From Aquatica leii (lineage: Eukaryota; Arthropoda; Insecta; Coleoptera; Lampyridae), in contig CM069437.1 of assembly GCA_035610365.1 (NCBI GenBank), positions 60,784,093 to 60,848,092 on the forward strand: a stretch of DNA of 64,000 nucleotides, written 5' to 3'. The position numbers and the translations under genes were made by a program. Positions 13,076-23,990 of the stretch are shown here, one piece after another. Below the pieces are notes generated by a model. That model ran no database searches and was not told the DNA's origin. It saw nothing but the letters and a program-made list of their open reading frames with translations. The first letter of the stretch is position 1, and each line of letters starts with the position of its first letter.

Positions 13076-13860
13076 TTAAATACAAATCAAAATATTTACC
13101 TGTATTTTAAATTTTGAAACTTTCCAAATCCTTAGTGCATGTGCATAATCTTCATCACTGACATTTTTATTAAGCAACTGACTATAAAAGTCTTGTTTAT
13201 TTGGTAAACATGTTTCTTCTAATTTTGCCCCTAAATCTACATAATCATAAGAAACTAGCACAATTTAAAACACCATGAAGATATGACGAAGGTCTATTAG
13301 AATGTTTCTTAGCGGGATATAAAGCTGATATTACAGACCAAAAAAAGCAGTATGGATCATCATTATTAACATTCACAAAAGCATGTTTTGTTTTTATATA
13401 ATCAGGAATCGACACAAAAGTTGAATAACCTACTTTAAGAGGATCGTATATGTTAATATTCAATTTAAGTTCTAAAAGTTCTTCTAAAGCCCAGCAGCTT
13501 TCTTTTTTAGTAAATTCTTTCAACTTTGTTTCAAATTTATGAAACACGTGTTACTCATATCACTGTTTCAAATTAGTTGTACGATCAATGACATTATTTT
13601 TAGTGCAAAACGTTTCCAAATCTATTTCCGCAGTTTGAACTTTAATAAAATTAGCACTTAAGATTACATTTACTATAAGAACAGATTCTCCAAGAGCCTT
13701 TTTAATTTTTAAATTAAAACATTTTGTTTTAATTATGGGATCTTTTATATTAACACTTGATATGAAACCGGTGGGAATTCTGTTGTTGAAACACGACTCC
13801 ACATATTCCCAACTAACTTTACACTTATTTGGCTTTAAGTTAGTTGATATACCTAAGTTT
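13076..13860 (-). pseudogene. protein-primed B-family DNA polymerase fragments
   Basis: Minus-strand segments carry the arthropod Polinton-type signature HAFVNVNNDDPYCFFWSVIS followed by ALYPAKKHSNRPSSY, and further on KLEETCLPNKQDFYSQL then SDEDYAHALRIWK, which precedes the polymerase domain in protein-primed B-family enzymes. The polymerase core itself is missing. The part nearest 13860 is also present in the left inverted arm. A fossil with several interruptions. Confidence 0.65.
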
Positions 13861-15054
13861 TAAACGATAAAATTTTAAATATAATAAACTTGTTTTAATC
13901 GAAAAAGAAGATTTGAATATATTATTTTCGTGTATTGCTTTACGAACAATTTATTTATTTTATAATTATTAGCTTCGTTCACCATTTTTATGTTATCAAA
14001 GTAACCACGCGTCACTGCGAAGTACTGTTTACACAAGGTAGAGAAAGTATCCATTTTGCACAAATTAAGTATTTTGTTTAACTGATGATGCAAACGATGT
14101 CTAGTTTATTTATAAACTTTTTAAGATTTACGAGTATGCACGATCGTTTACGAACTGTCATAGGTTTACGCTCCAACTTAAACTTCCCCGATCGCTATTG
14201 AATTTCCCCAACCATCACCAGTTAACTTCAAACCGAACGTAACCCGATCATACCTGTTATTATTTGTTTTTGGGTAAACTTGTTTTGTTTATTTTTTTTG
14301 TATTTAATTGATTATTGTGTTTAAATTAAAATGCTTAATCTCAAAACTATTGTAAAAGGATATTACAATAATCTATTATAAAACTACAAGTCAGCAAAAA
14401 TACATACCAACGACCCTCGTGCAATATGCATCTGCAAAAAAAACACTGTTTTTTTTTGTTAATATGATATTATATTATGTTTTTATAAAAGTAGTTATAA
14501 CAATAATTGCAATTTAAGTAAGGGTAAATCTTATACTTTTAATACCATAATGTAAACTAAATAGATTATTTTTTCGTTGAAGAAATTATATAAGTACATT
14601 CTTTACAATGTCTACATTTGTAACATAAAATGTACTCAATAGTTAAATGTAATAAGAAGCATTTTTGTTTGTGTATATAAATAGTAATAAGAATAAATAA
14701 AATTTAGTTTGGTCATTTTAATTTTATTTTCTAAATTAGAATTGTTTTGTTATTTTCGATTACTAAACATTTTTGCATAAATTTATTTTTATTAAAGAAA
14801 TAAGTTCCTACAATATTATTTACCGTTTTGTATTCATTTTAAGGTTAGTTATATTTCCCGCTATATTCATTAAGTTTTGTTATCTTAAGTTGGCAACAGT
14901 GTAGGCACGGGACACTTTAAATTTACATTCAAAAAAATTTTTGGTTTTGTTATTTTCAAACACTAAATATTATTGTTGATGATAGTTTTATTTCTACCTA
15001 TTAAATTTACTTTAATTTAATTTTGAGCCAGAACGGGCATTTCACCTAGAATTT

Positions 15055-15500
15055 AAATTCAAAGCAACCGAACTTACACGAAATTCAAAGATTTCAAAAT
15101 GCGCTGAAAATGTAGTTACCACTCTCCATTCCTTCTTGAAATCTCCAAATTACCTAATCTCATTCAATTACGAACTTACCCGAACGCAGCCGACATTCAA
15201 ATTCAAAAAGTTGCGCGGGAAACTGAAAACTCCGATCACTCCCGATCTTACCCAAACTTACACAAAATCCAAGTTTTTGGAAAGCGCGGGAAAATTAAAA
15301 CTTGATCTCTCCAGATCTTATCCGAACTTAGACAAAAATTAAATTTTCAAAAAACGCGGGAAAATAAAAACCCGATCTCTTTCAATCTTGCGCAAACTCC
15401 AACTTACACGAATACAGCCGAAATAAATACGATCTCATCCAAACTTACACGAACGCAGCCAAAATTTAATTTTTTTAAAAAGCGCGGGAAAATTTACTAT
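15055..15500. repeat. right terminal tandem array, ~75-bp units (inverted)
   Basis: Inverted counterpart of the left array: cgaacttacacgaa, cccgatcttacccaa and gcgcgggaaa motifs recur at similar spacing to the right end of the fossil. Confidence 0.75.
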
Positions 15501-15540
15501 ACTACTTACTATTACAAATTCCCGTTACGTTTTTGCAGAT

Positions 15541-16330
15541 ATGGAAAAGTTTTTAATTGGATACGTAGAAAATCTGAATGTAACAAACCAAGTCAAGAAA
15601 AATATTGACAAAATATCTAGTCAAAGCAATGAACGAGCAACATCTGCTAGAAAAAGTTTGTGTATTTGGAATATTTGGCGCTTGCCGGCGTAAAGAACTC
15701 TTTTTGTTGTGTCTGGATAAAACTGAAGATACTGGTCGATTTGAAATTGTTACATTGAAGGATAGAAAAAACAACTCTGCAAGAAAGTTCACCATCACAG
15801 AAGACAACATACCCTTTTAAGGTTGTACTTTATAAGGGAAATATTTGGGAAATACGCAGCACTGTGATCTTCAGGTTTAGAATATCAGAAAGTGCATACG
15901 AGATTTGTCGGAGTTCATAAAGTTAAAAAAATTCCAAGAAAAATTGCAAAGCTTTTAAATCTGAAAAAGTCTGAAACGTACACAGGTCATAGTTTCAGAA
16001 GATCTGCTACTATGTTGGTTGGAAATGGAGGTTATATATTGACGTTAAAGAAATTTGAGGGTTGGAAATCCTCTGCAGTGGCGGAGCAATGTGTTGATCA
16101 ATCCATTAGTGAGAAGATCAAGATTTTCAAATTTTTTGCAATTACAATCATTCTTTGGTTACAAAGCAAGAAATTTCTATTGCTGTAGTACCAAGCCCAA
16201 ATGAAGAAATTAAGAAATTCATTATTTCAGGCAATACCAGTTACTCTTTTCATTTCAGTTCTATTTTAATTATAATGTTGTAATTGACGAGAATAACAAT
16301 TTTCTTAAAAGACCTGTCAAAACTAAAAAA
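15541..16330 (+). mobile_element. Crypton-like tyrosine recombinase remnant
   Basis: The translation has a MEKFLIGYVENLNV start at 15541 after a cgtttttgcag acceptor-like sequence, the first catalytic arginine block FGIFGACRRKELF (about 15665), then YTGHSFRRSATMLVGNGG (about 15975) with the HxxR pair, and GWKSSAVAEQCVDQS. These are tyrosine recombinase motifs of the Crypton type. The nucleophile position, usually Tyr in AExYVxxS, reads Cys here. The frame changes at least twice (near 15600-15650 and 15820-15890). A Crypton inserts by recombination and leaves little or no duplication, so its borders are not visible. Confidence 0.72.
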
Positions 16331-17290
16331 ATATCAAAGGCTGATATAAGTATCATATCAATAAGGGATAGAGTACTGATAAACCCTAAATGTCAGTATG
16401 GTACAAAGAAAGTAATTTTTTTATATAATTTCGAACTTTAGGTATAGTGCCTTTTTTGTAAATTGTAGTCTACAGTTTTGACTATTTGCTAATTTGCCAT
16501 ATTTTATAAGATATGATTATGTCTATCCCATGTCATCTTATATCACCGTTTGTTTGCACTTTATTCGATTTTAGAAATCGTCCTAAGGTTTAAATCATTA
16601 TTTCAGTTTATTAATTCCACACAGAATTAGAACAAACGAAATAAAAAAGATGTAAAAATACGGTTTATCTTCATCTAGCCTCTTATTTACGTTTAAAGTA
16701 TTAATTTATTTTGATCCCTTGTATATTGATGAATTCTTGTGAATTTTTTATTTAGGCTGTACTAAGTAAATACAGCACTATGTAGCTTCCTTCTTAGAAA
16801 AACAATTTTATTTTAAGAAACGATGAGAAAATCGATACCTATCGAAGCAAAAAATTACTGGTTATTTGGCACAGCAATTTAGAACTGTAAATAAACGCAA
16901 AATGTGTAAGCAAACCTTAAATAAAACACGGCGTTGTTAAAAAAAATCATAAACTATCATCAGACAAAAACGTGCAAAAATTTTTCAAAATTTTGAGCAA
17001 TCTTAGAAAGTGGCGCCATCTCCGTATTCAATTAAATTAGGCGTTTTAGAAGTAAGCACAAAAAAATATTTTACTGAAAAGCACGCAGTTGAAACAAGAA
17101 TGTGCGCATATTATATTTTTTTGGTTTTTTCATAATTTTTTAATGAAACGATTTAAAATTTTATTGAAAATATGCCATTTAGTGCATGTACCAAATTCCA
17201 CTTTAATGTGTTCAAAATCGTATCGTAAAATGAACTTACCCCGTTTTGTTAATCAACTATAAATAAACTAATGGTTCCAAAAACCACAAT
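16330..17290. other. non-coding AT-rich stretch
   Basis: No gene, tRNA or element end recognised; only short frames and A/T runs. Confidence 0.5.
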
Positions 17291-18010
17291 GAAAACGTTC
17301 AAAAATAGACATTAGTCAATTTGAACGCGCTCAAATTCGATCTGGTGGTAGCGAGCTTGTGAGAAAAAGGGAGAAATGGTCGATTCGACCGCTGTGACGT
17401 CATCAAATGACCAGAGAACTATTAAACGATCAATAATTTGCCGTGGGACCGCAGGGGAGTTAAATCAACATCCTTTTTTAATGGACACAAGTCGTTATCA
17501 AGATGAGCATTTAATAACATGAAATTGACGTCAACGATCGTTTTTGTTCTAAAGCGCTTCGTGCGAATTTTCGAAAATTTTTAATTTTTATTATTGCGAA
17601 AACAATCACACGAGCACAATTAACAGAACATTTTAAAAACTACAGTGAAGAGACGAAAAGTGTTTAAAAGACACCCTCGGGAATATTAAATTGCGCACGC
17701 TATCTTTAAATACCATAAATCATTCGAAATGTTCAAAATGTATTTAATGCATCGTTTCAGTGAAATTATGAATAAGCGCTGAAGTTTCTTTTACAATGTG
17801 TGGCGCAAAATTGATTTTATCGCTTCGCGGCATATTTTAGGCGTTTGTCAGAATGTGCAAGTAAACAATAAGTCTCTTCCAGGAACGACTGAAGAAATTC
17901 CAATAAAGCTAACCCTATCACGCGAGTGACTAACGCTTAATTATTCAAAACTCTCTCTAGAATAGAATCTCTAAGAACTACGCTTTTAACGCCCATCAAA
18001 CCGTCTTCGA
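17290..18010. promoter_or_regulatory. CpG-richer patch with two CRE palindromes
   Basis: TGACGTCA occurs at 17395-17402 and again, within TTGACGTCAA, at 17526-17533. The surrounding 700 bp is richer in CG dinucleotides and less A/T-homopolymeric than its neighbours. No open frame fits. CRE is the binding site of CREB/ATF bZIP factors. An enhancer or a promoter of an unseen transcript is possible; this is inference. Confidence 0.4.
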
Positions 18011-18459
18011 TCACTTGATAAAAGTAAAAGTCAATGCATTATTAATTGATGGTATCGGTAATGGATGGTTTTGGTGATGATGATAATGATCACAAAGCAC
18101 GAAACTTTCCAATATAAGAGTGCTGGTGACATTTAAGTGGAACAAATGTAAAACGCTTTATTTATTTATAGTAACAAAGAGCAGTAATGTTATTTATTAA
18201 AACTGGATTATGTAGTTTCTAAAAAATAGCCACTTTTCTTGTCAATAGTCGATTTATTATAAGCTTTCTAAAATATTAAATAAATAATCAAAAGGGATCT
18301 AATAAATAACGTTCTACCTTTTCAAACAATTATTTTACTACTTTAGAAGCTTATCTCAATTTTAAGTTACTAATTGGTCACTTTGAGCCATAGGAAACTA
18401 TATGCTTTGAGCATTGAGAAACGTACATTTTTTGGAGGTGTTTAAGTAAACATATGTGT

Positions 18460-18970
18460 GTTACGTCAGGGATTTTTCTAAGTATAAATATATTTTTATG
18501 TCGTCATAAAACCACTTTGAAGTGATATGTACAGATTTGTATTGACTTGAAATTTTTTTCTTCGATTTCCTTTGTCAATCAACGATTTTATTAAGATATA
18601 TAAGACTATGGCAAATTGAGCTTATGTTGTCATATCGATTGTTAGGAAGAATTTTCTCTATAAGAAACTGTAAAAATAATTCGAATAATTTACATGCCTA
18701 CAAAATTATATAAGAAAAACTGTTAAAAATGCAGCAATTTCCGGTTTTTTTATCAGATCCATCTTTTGATAGAACCGAGAGATCTACAAAGCAATTACTT
18801 AGTATATGCAAGAATAATAAATGTTGTAGTAATAAATAAATAGTAAGCATAATTGAATGATAATAAATTTTGACGTAACCAGCATTTCGGTATCATTAAA
18901 AACTGTAAAAATAATTCGAATAATTTTCACACGTACAAAATTATATAAAAAATTAGGGCGTGTACTTGTG
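18460..18970 (+). repeat. dispersed repeat family, copy A
   Basis: Shares cataaaaccactttgaagtg, aaactgtaaaaataattcg and the ccggtttttttatcagatcc / ttttgatagaaccgagag blocks with copies at 20380, 43722 and 51370. A second short piece at 18897-18960 repeats the aactgtaaaaataattcg block. No coding capacity. Confidence 0.8.
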
Positions 18971-19009
18971 TACACATGTAAGAAGTGAAACTTCTTTATG
19001 GCTTTATTT

Positions 19010-19995
19010 TTCGCAAAATGATCTACATGCAACTTTTCAGAAATTGGTTAAATAAAGTTAAATTAGATAAAGTTTAAACAAAAGGATTTTATTATCATAG
19101 ACATGAATACAAATAATACAATTATTTCACTTTAACTTTTTGCTACTAAGATTATTACAGCATTTCATTAATTGTAATAGAATTATTACTATCATTGTCA
19201 TCGTTATTATATATTTTTGTAATCAATGGCTTATGGTAACTGAAATATGAAATTGAATCTACAAAAATTAGTTAATTGATTTACAAAAATTAATAACATA
19301 TTTCAGAATTTATACTCTATGCCAATTAATTGATGTTCATTAAATTAGCAGTCGTATTAATTAAAAATGTGACGCGTAACGAAATAAGCGACATGCTATC
19401 CCTACTGCGTTGGAGAAACTGAAAGTACTCTTCGTCTGAACCAACCGTGTTTCACTTTAACTTTTTGCTACTAAGATTATTACAGCATTTCATTAATTGA
19501 AATAGAATTATTACTATCATTGTCATCGTTCAATCAGAAATTGAGGTTAACCTTAAATATCTTAAATTTAAAAATTAATAACATATTTCAGAATTTATAC
19601 TCTATGTCAATTAATTGATGTTCATTAAATTAGCAGTCGTATTAATTAATAAATACTATTTTAATGAAATCATATACATTGACCGATAGTTACAATCAGA
19701 AACTGAGGTTAACCTTAAATATCTTAAATTTAAAAAATAAATACCACAATCCCACCCAAGTATTAGAAAAAGAGATATAATTACTTACTTTTGTTAAAAA
19801 TCCACTGGAATTAGAATTAAAAAAACAAAAAGATGTTATTATCATAGACATGAATACAAAAATGATCTACATGCAACTTTTCAGAAATTGGTTAAATAAA
19901 GTTAAATTAGATAAAGTTTAAACAAAAGGATTTTATTATCATAGACATGAATACAAAAAAAAGGATTTTATTATCATAGACATGAATACAAATAA
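19010..19995. repeat. zone of shuffled local direct repeats
   Basis: About 95 bp beginning gatctacatgcaacttttca is nearly identical at 19020-19112 and 19864-19955; a further half unit (aaggattttattatcataga) follows at 19960-19992 and another lies near 19830. A block starting tttcactttaactttttgct recurs at 19122 and 19449. A block around catatttcagaatttatact recurs at 19298 and 19575. The mosaic order suggests repeated local duplication rather than a simple tandem array. Confidence 0.85.
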
Positions 19996-20014
19996 CCGAT
20001 TGCGCCACGAAGGC
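19994..20014 (-). other. inverted tRNA-Asn 5' fragment
   Basis: Read on the minus strand these 21 bases match the first 21 bases of the tRNA gene at 20131 with two differences. They cover the acceptor strand and the A box region only. No anticodon or T arm follows. Confidence 0.7.
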
Positions 20015-20130
20015 TGATATTTGATGATTTTGTAGAATTTGTGGAGTATTACAACAACAATTGATCGTATCTTATAGCAACGTTTTGACCGTGTACCTTA
20101 TAACCATCCGTTTTGTGACCTAGAGTATGT

Positions 20131-20150
20131 GCCTCCGTGGCGCAATCGGC

Positions 20151-20187
<37 letters not shown>

Positions 20188-20204
20188 GAGCCCACCCGGG
20201 GGCG
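20131..20204 (+). tRNA. tRNA-Asn (anticodon GUU)
   Basis: A complete cloverleaf: acceptor GCCTCCG with CGGGGGC (one T-G pair), D arm with GCGC/GCGC, anticodon stem TTCGG/CCGAA with loop CTGTTAA (anticodon GTT at 20165-20167), T arm GGTGG/CCACC with loop TTCGAGC, discriminator G. A and B boxes for RNA polymerase III are intact (GGTTCGAGCCC). No intron. CCA is not encoded, as expected for a eukaryotic gene. Confidence 0.97.
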
Positions 20205-20207
20205 AAC

Positions 20208-20212
20208 TTTTT
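20208..20212 (+). terminator. RNA polymerase III terminator
   Basis: A run of five T starts three bases after the tRNA-Asn discriminator base. Confidence 0.85.
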
Positions 20213-20379
20213 ATTTATTTTACTACCTTTGAACACCTTGTACAATTTGTATTTATTTAAAAATATTTTAGAATTTTATAATAAAAAAAAAAGATGGCGC
20301 TAACGGAAAAATGTGACGATAAAAAATGTGACGTGACGCGTAAAATGTGACGGTAAATTTTTTTCCAACGCCGATAAAG

Positions 20380-20545
20380 AAGTTTCACTTCAAAAAACTA
20401 TTCAAAATAGCGGATACACCCACTTCCGGTTTCTTTATCAGTGCCATCTTTTGATAGAACCGAGAGAATATGAAAAGCCAGCTCCATACCAAATTTAGGA
20501 CTTTTGGTTCGAAAGCTATATGGCTTTCTTCAGTCACCAGTAAAT
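20380..20545 (+). repeat. dispersed repeat family, copy B (partial)
   Basis: Contains acacccacttccggtttctt, ttttgatagaaccgagag and aaaagccagctccatacca in the same order as copy C at 44180-44300. It lies about 180 bp after the tRNA-Asn gene. Confidence 0.8.
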
Positions 20546-20571
20546 AGTACTTTACCTATGTGTCTTCTCCG

Positions 20572-21827
20572 AGGTCTGGCTATTAAATAACAAGATTGCG
20601 CGCGCAAAAAGCGTTTGAGAAGGGAAGGGAGAGAAAAGAATGCAGCGCTGGTAAGCGTGTAGTGTCTGCTACGCCAATACGAAAACACGTTTTTGTCGTT
20701 GTGGTAGTATTTTTTCTATAGAAGTTACAAACAAAAGCGTTTATGCCGATAACAATGTGTGACGAAAAACATTAACAACGAATCAATGTAAAATTTCTCG
20801 CTAAATTAAAGAAAAACTCCGACGGAGTGCTATAAATTGTTGAAAGAGGCCTAAGGTGAAAATTCTCTATCTCGTGCACGTGTTTTCGAATGACATAATC
20901 TGAAGGCCGAGAGAGCAACGAAAATGACTAACGTCTAGGTCGACCTGTGTGTGTTTCAACTCCACAAACAGTGACCAAAATCAATGAAATTGTGCGCGAA
21001 GATCGTCGTATGAGCATTCGGATGATTGCTGAGACTGTAAACGCCGATGAAGAAACGGTCAGAAAAATTTTACAGGACGAATTGAACATGAAGAAAGTTG
21101 GTCCAAAAAACTTTGACCCCTAACCAAAAGATCGTCCGTTAACAGATCTTCTCAGATTTTCTTCAAAGGTTAGAGATAAAGAGCCGAAATTGATGGAAAA
21201 CATCATCACTGGCGATAAAACCTGGATATTCCAGTACGATGTTGAAACTGAGCGGCAATTCATGCACTGGAAAACTCCTTCATCGCCCAGAATAAAAAAA
21301 GCAAGGATGTCCAAATCTAATTTAAGACCATACTAATCGTTTTTTTTTTTTGACAGCAACGGCATCGTGATCACTGTAAACCAAACTTATTATTTGAAAG
21401 TTTTGACAACACTGCGAAAGCGAGTTTGTAAAAAACGGACAAAGTTGTGGAAAAAGAAGTCGTGGACCAGGACAACGCGCCTTCCCATAACACGCTGTCT
21501 AGCCGCTAGAGACACTACAGTGTTCCAACACGCGCCGTACTCGCCTCATTTAGCGCTTTGTGACTTTTTCTTGTTTCCGAAGATCAAGTCTGAATCAAAA
21601 GGAACCTGGTTCGAGTCGATGGAAGAGGTGAAGCGAAAATCGGCGGAGCTCCTAAATGCTCTCACAAAAGAAGACTTCCAGCATTGCTTTGACCAATGGA
21701 AAAAACGAATGGAACGGTGTGTGGCGAGGAGAGGGGAGTACATTGAAGGGGAGCATTCGATTGTAGAATAATTTTTACAATAAACCTCTTTTTCATATGC
21801 AGTCTCGTTATTTAATACCCAGACGTA
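20572..21827 (+). mobile_element. mariner transposon, inactive
   Basis: Inverted ends share GTCTGG, TATTAAATAAC and AGA-TGC at 20574-20605 and 21797-21825. The length of about 1.26 kb is normal for mariner. The exact outer bases and the TA duplication are not clear because the outermost bases have drifted. Confidence 0.88.
20765..21771 (+). pseudogene. mariner transposase, frameshifted
   Basis: Readable blocks in order: a helix-turn-helix region (RMSIRMIAETVNADEETVRK), the first catalytic Asp in ITGDKTWIF (about 21210), the second Asp in QDNAPSHNTLSSR (about 21470, in another frame), and the third Asp in YSPHLALCDFFLFPK (about 21555), followed by the C-terminal FDQWKKRMERCVARRGEYIEG ending at 21771. 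The pattern is that of DD34D mariner enzymes, which cut and paste at TA. There are at least three frame changes and several stops, so the enzyme is dead although its catalytic positions are mostly still readable. Confidence 0.88.
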
Positions 21828-21839
21828 TGTAATAAAACG

Positions 21840-22440
21840 ATGTCAAACAATTTAATGAAATCTTCTAAGTTAAGATTTAATAAAAATCCATAGTGACAAA
21901 AAAGATAAGAATTTAACGTCTTTTCAAACAATCAAAGAAAAATATTTAAAAACACTGACATTGCAAGAGAGACCATCTTAGAAAGATGGCGATGGACTTC
22001 GAGCTTCTTATAATATTTCTTGAACTATTGCAAAGCCCGGAAAACCGCACACTATCGATGAACAACTTATTCTATTATAAAAAGAATTCCACTGAGTAAT
22101 AATAATGTATGAAGAAGGATCGACAAAATGGCTCAGTGAGTAGAAAACTCTTTATGCAACTACTTAAAAACATCTGAATTCACTATACAGCTTGACAAGT
22201 CAGCATTACCAGGAAACAAAGCTTATGTAAGATTTGTAAAAGAAGAAAAAGTTTCCCAAGAATTATTATTTGCTAAATGTTTGGAAACGGATACGAAGAG
22301 TGAAACGTTATTTACTGAATTCAAAACATTTTTCAATGTAAAAGCTATACCCTTGACTAATATCATCTCGGTTGCTACTGACGGTGTTCCGGCAATGGTA
22401 GAACAACACCGAGATTTGCTGGCATGCTTAAAACACTAAC
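21840..22440 (+). pseudogene. hAT transposase remnant (ZBED5-like group)
   Basis: The translation includes LRASYNISLTIAKPGKPHTI, then SEFTIQLDKSALPGNKAYVR with FVKEEKVSQELLFAKCLET, and VATDGVPAMVEQHRDLLACL. These are the consecutive N-terminal and catalytic-domain blocks of hAT transposases resembling ZBED5/GTF2IRD2-type proteins. The C-terminal half and dimerisation domain are absent; the R1 LINE follows directly. Stops and frame changes are scattered through it. Confidence 0.8.
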
Positions 22441-23990
22441 AAGAGAAACATCTTCTAAAACAGTACTGAATATAGTAAATCAATACATCAAGGGAAGCTC
22501 ATTTTCAGAAAGGTTAAAGATAGCAAAAGTGATTCTACTGCCACAGGTCAAGGACAAAAGCGTTACTGTATATAGACCAATACGTCTATTTTTGTTAAAA
22601 TGCAGAGTTGTATAAAAAAAATTCTCTCAAATAACCAGTTTGGCTTTAGAGAGAGCAGATCAACAGAGGACGCAATCGCCATCGTGGTTAAAACACCTAG
22701 TAGCTTTTATAACAGTAGATGTACGAAACTCCTTCAGTTTACTAAGCTGGAAATTGATTAAGCAAAAACTATTGGAAAATAACTTATTTCTCTATATGGT
22801 GAACATCCTGTCCTGCTACCTAAAGAGCATATATGTATATATATACATATAAGTGCTAATAGAACTCCATCCAATGTCAATTGGAGTCTCGCAAGTATCT
22901 GTGCTGGGTCCAACACTTTGGAATATCATGTACGATACTGTTCTATAAAGATTCCATGCGGCATCAAGCTGATTGCTTTCGCTGATGACCTCGCAGTTCT
23001 AGCTTGTGCGAGCACCAAAAGCAACTTAAGAGAAAATGTCAATGCAACGCTAGAAAGAATAAAGTAATATATATAGAACGGGCACACCTTAGCATAACGA
23101 CACAAAAAACTGAAGCTAGTTTTCTCAGTGGTAAGAAAAGGATAAACTCCGACATAATAACATTTAAAATAAACAATAAAGTAATGGTACCCTCAGCGAA
23201 TTTAAATTACTTGACAAAAAACTAAAATTTGGAAAGCACATAGAATTTTTTAGCAATAAAGCTCTAACATGGATAAATAATTTGTTAAAAATTATGCCCA
23301 ATACATACAGAGCAGGAGAGGCAAAAAGACAACTCTATGCCAATGTAATCGGCTCAATATTGGTTTACGAAGCATCTATCTGGAGCGACTCTTTAAAAAC
23401 AAACAAGGTAAAAAAAACTGTTAAAAACTGCAACGGATTTCAGATTTTAGAATCTGTTTAGTATACCGAATAATAATTACAGAGACCGTTGGAATCCTTG
23501 CAAGAACAATCCCAATTGAAATAATCGCAGGGGAAACAGCCTTACTTAAAAGAGAACCAAACGCGAACAGAAGCTATGCCATGGAAATGAGCATACAGAA
23601 ATGGCAAGAAAGATAGGCACAATATAAAGTCCGGATGATTCATTAAAACGCCTATTTTTTGAAATCAGCGATTGGTATCTCAGAGAACACGGTGACATGA
23701 ACTTCTACCTGACCCAAACATTTAGCGGATATGGCTGTTTTAATAGTAGGTAGGTGTATTCGAGAGAGTGCAAATCTGGCACTATCTGATAAAGAAAACC
23801 ACAATCAGATAGTCTTTCGACTTTTTTGAAGAAGACACTTAATTAGCATAGTTTTGGGCCTGCAGGTGCATTCCTTTCTTCGGGGCTGGAACTCTCCAAA
23901 AATATACAATGAAAATTTTTTTAAAGGTTTTCTGTTTGCCTGTGTAATAGTTAGTGTAATGTTAGTTCGGATAGCATTTGTGCTGGTTCT
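22440..23990 (+). mobile_element. R1-clade LINE, 5'-truncated and decayed
   Basis: Order of RT blocks: a degraded LLPQVKDKSVTVYRPI region, NQFGFRESRSTEDAIA, then GVSQVSVLGPTLWNIMYDTV and a LIAFADDLAVLA region near 22970, and the C-terminal blocks MPNTYRAGEAKRQLYANVI, ISDWYLREHGDMNFYLTQTF and SGYGCF. This is the R1 ORF2 pattern; R1 elements classically insert in rDNA, but many insect relatives do not, and no rDNA is present here. It has many stops and frame changes. The 3' end is not defined. Confidence 0.82.

Larger units (their letters stand above)
10379..15515. mobile_element. Polinton-type fossil with very long inverted arms
   Basis: Two arms face each other: 10379-12935 on the left and 13555-15515 on the right. 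Matching landmarks are the outer ttagtagtata / tatactactt ends, the ~75-bp repeat arrays, the segment around cgggttacgttcggtttgaa (12162 onward, inverted at 14230-14250), and the block around 12660-12935 matched at 13560-13860. The arms contain part of a polymerase gene as well as terminal sequence. The unique centre also encodes pieces of a protein-primed B-family DNA polymerase. The copy is old and broken, with many interruptions; no integrase, capsid, protease or ATPase gene was found. No clear target duplication is visible. Confidence 0.65.

Noticed and set aside
10379-15515. Capsid, protease, ATPase or rve integrase genes of a complete Polinton
   Set aside because: None could be found in any frame; only polymerase fragments support the call.
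22815-22860. TATA-rich run as a promoter
   Set aside because: It is a simple TA repeat inside the decayed R1 LINE.
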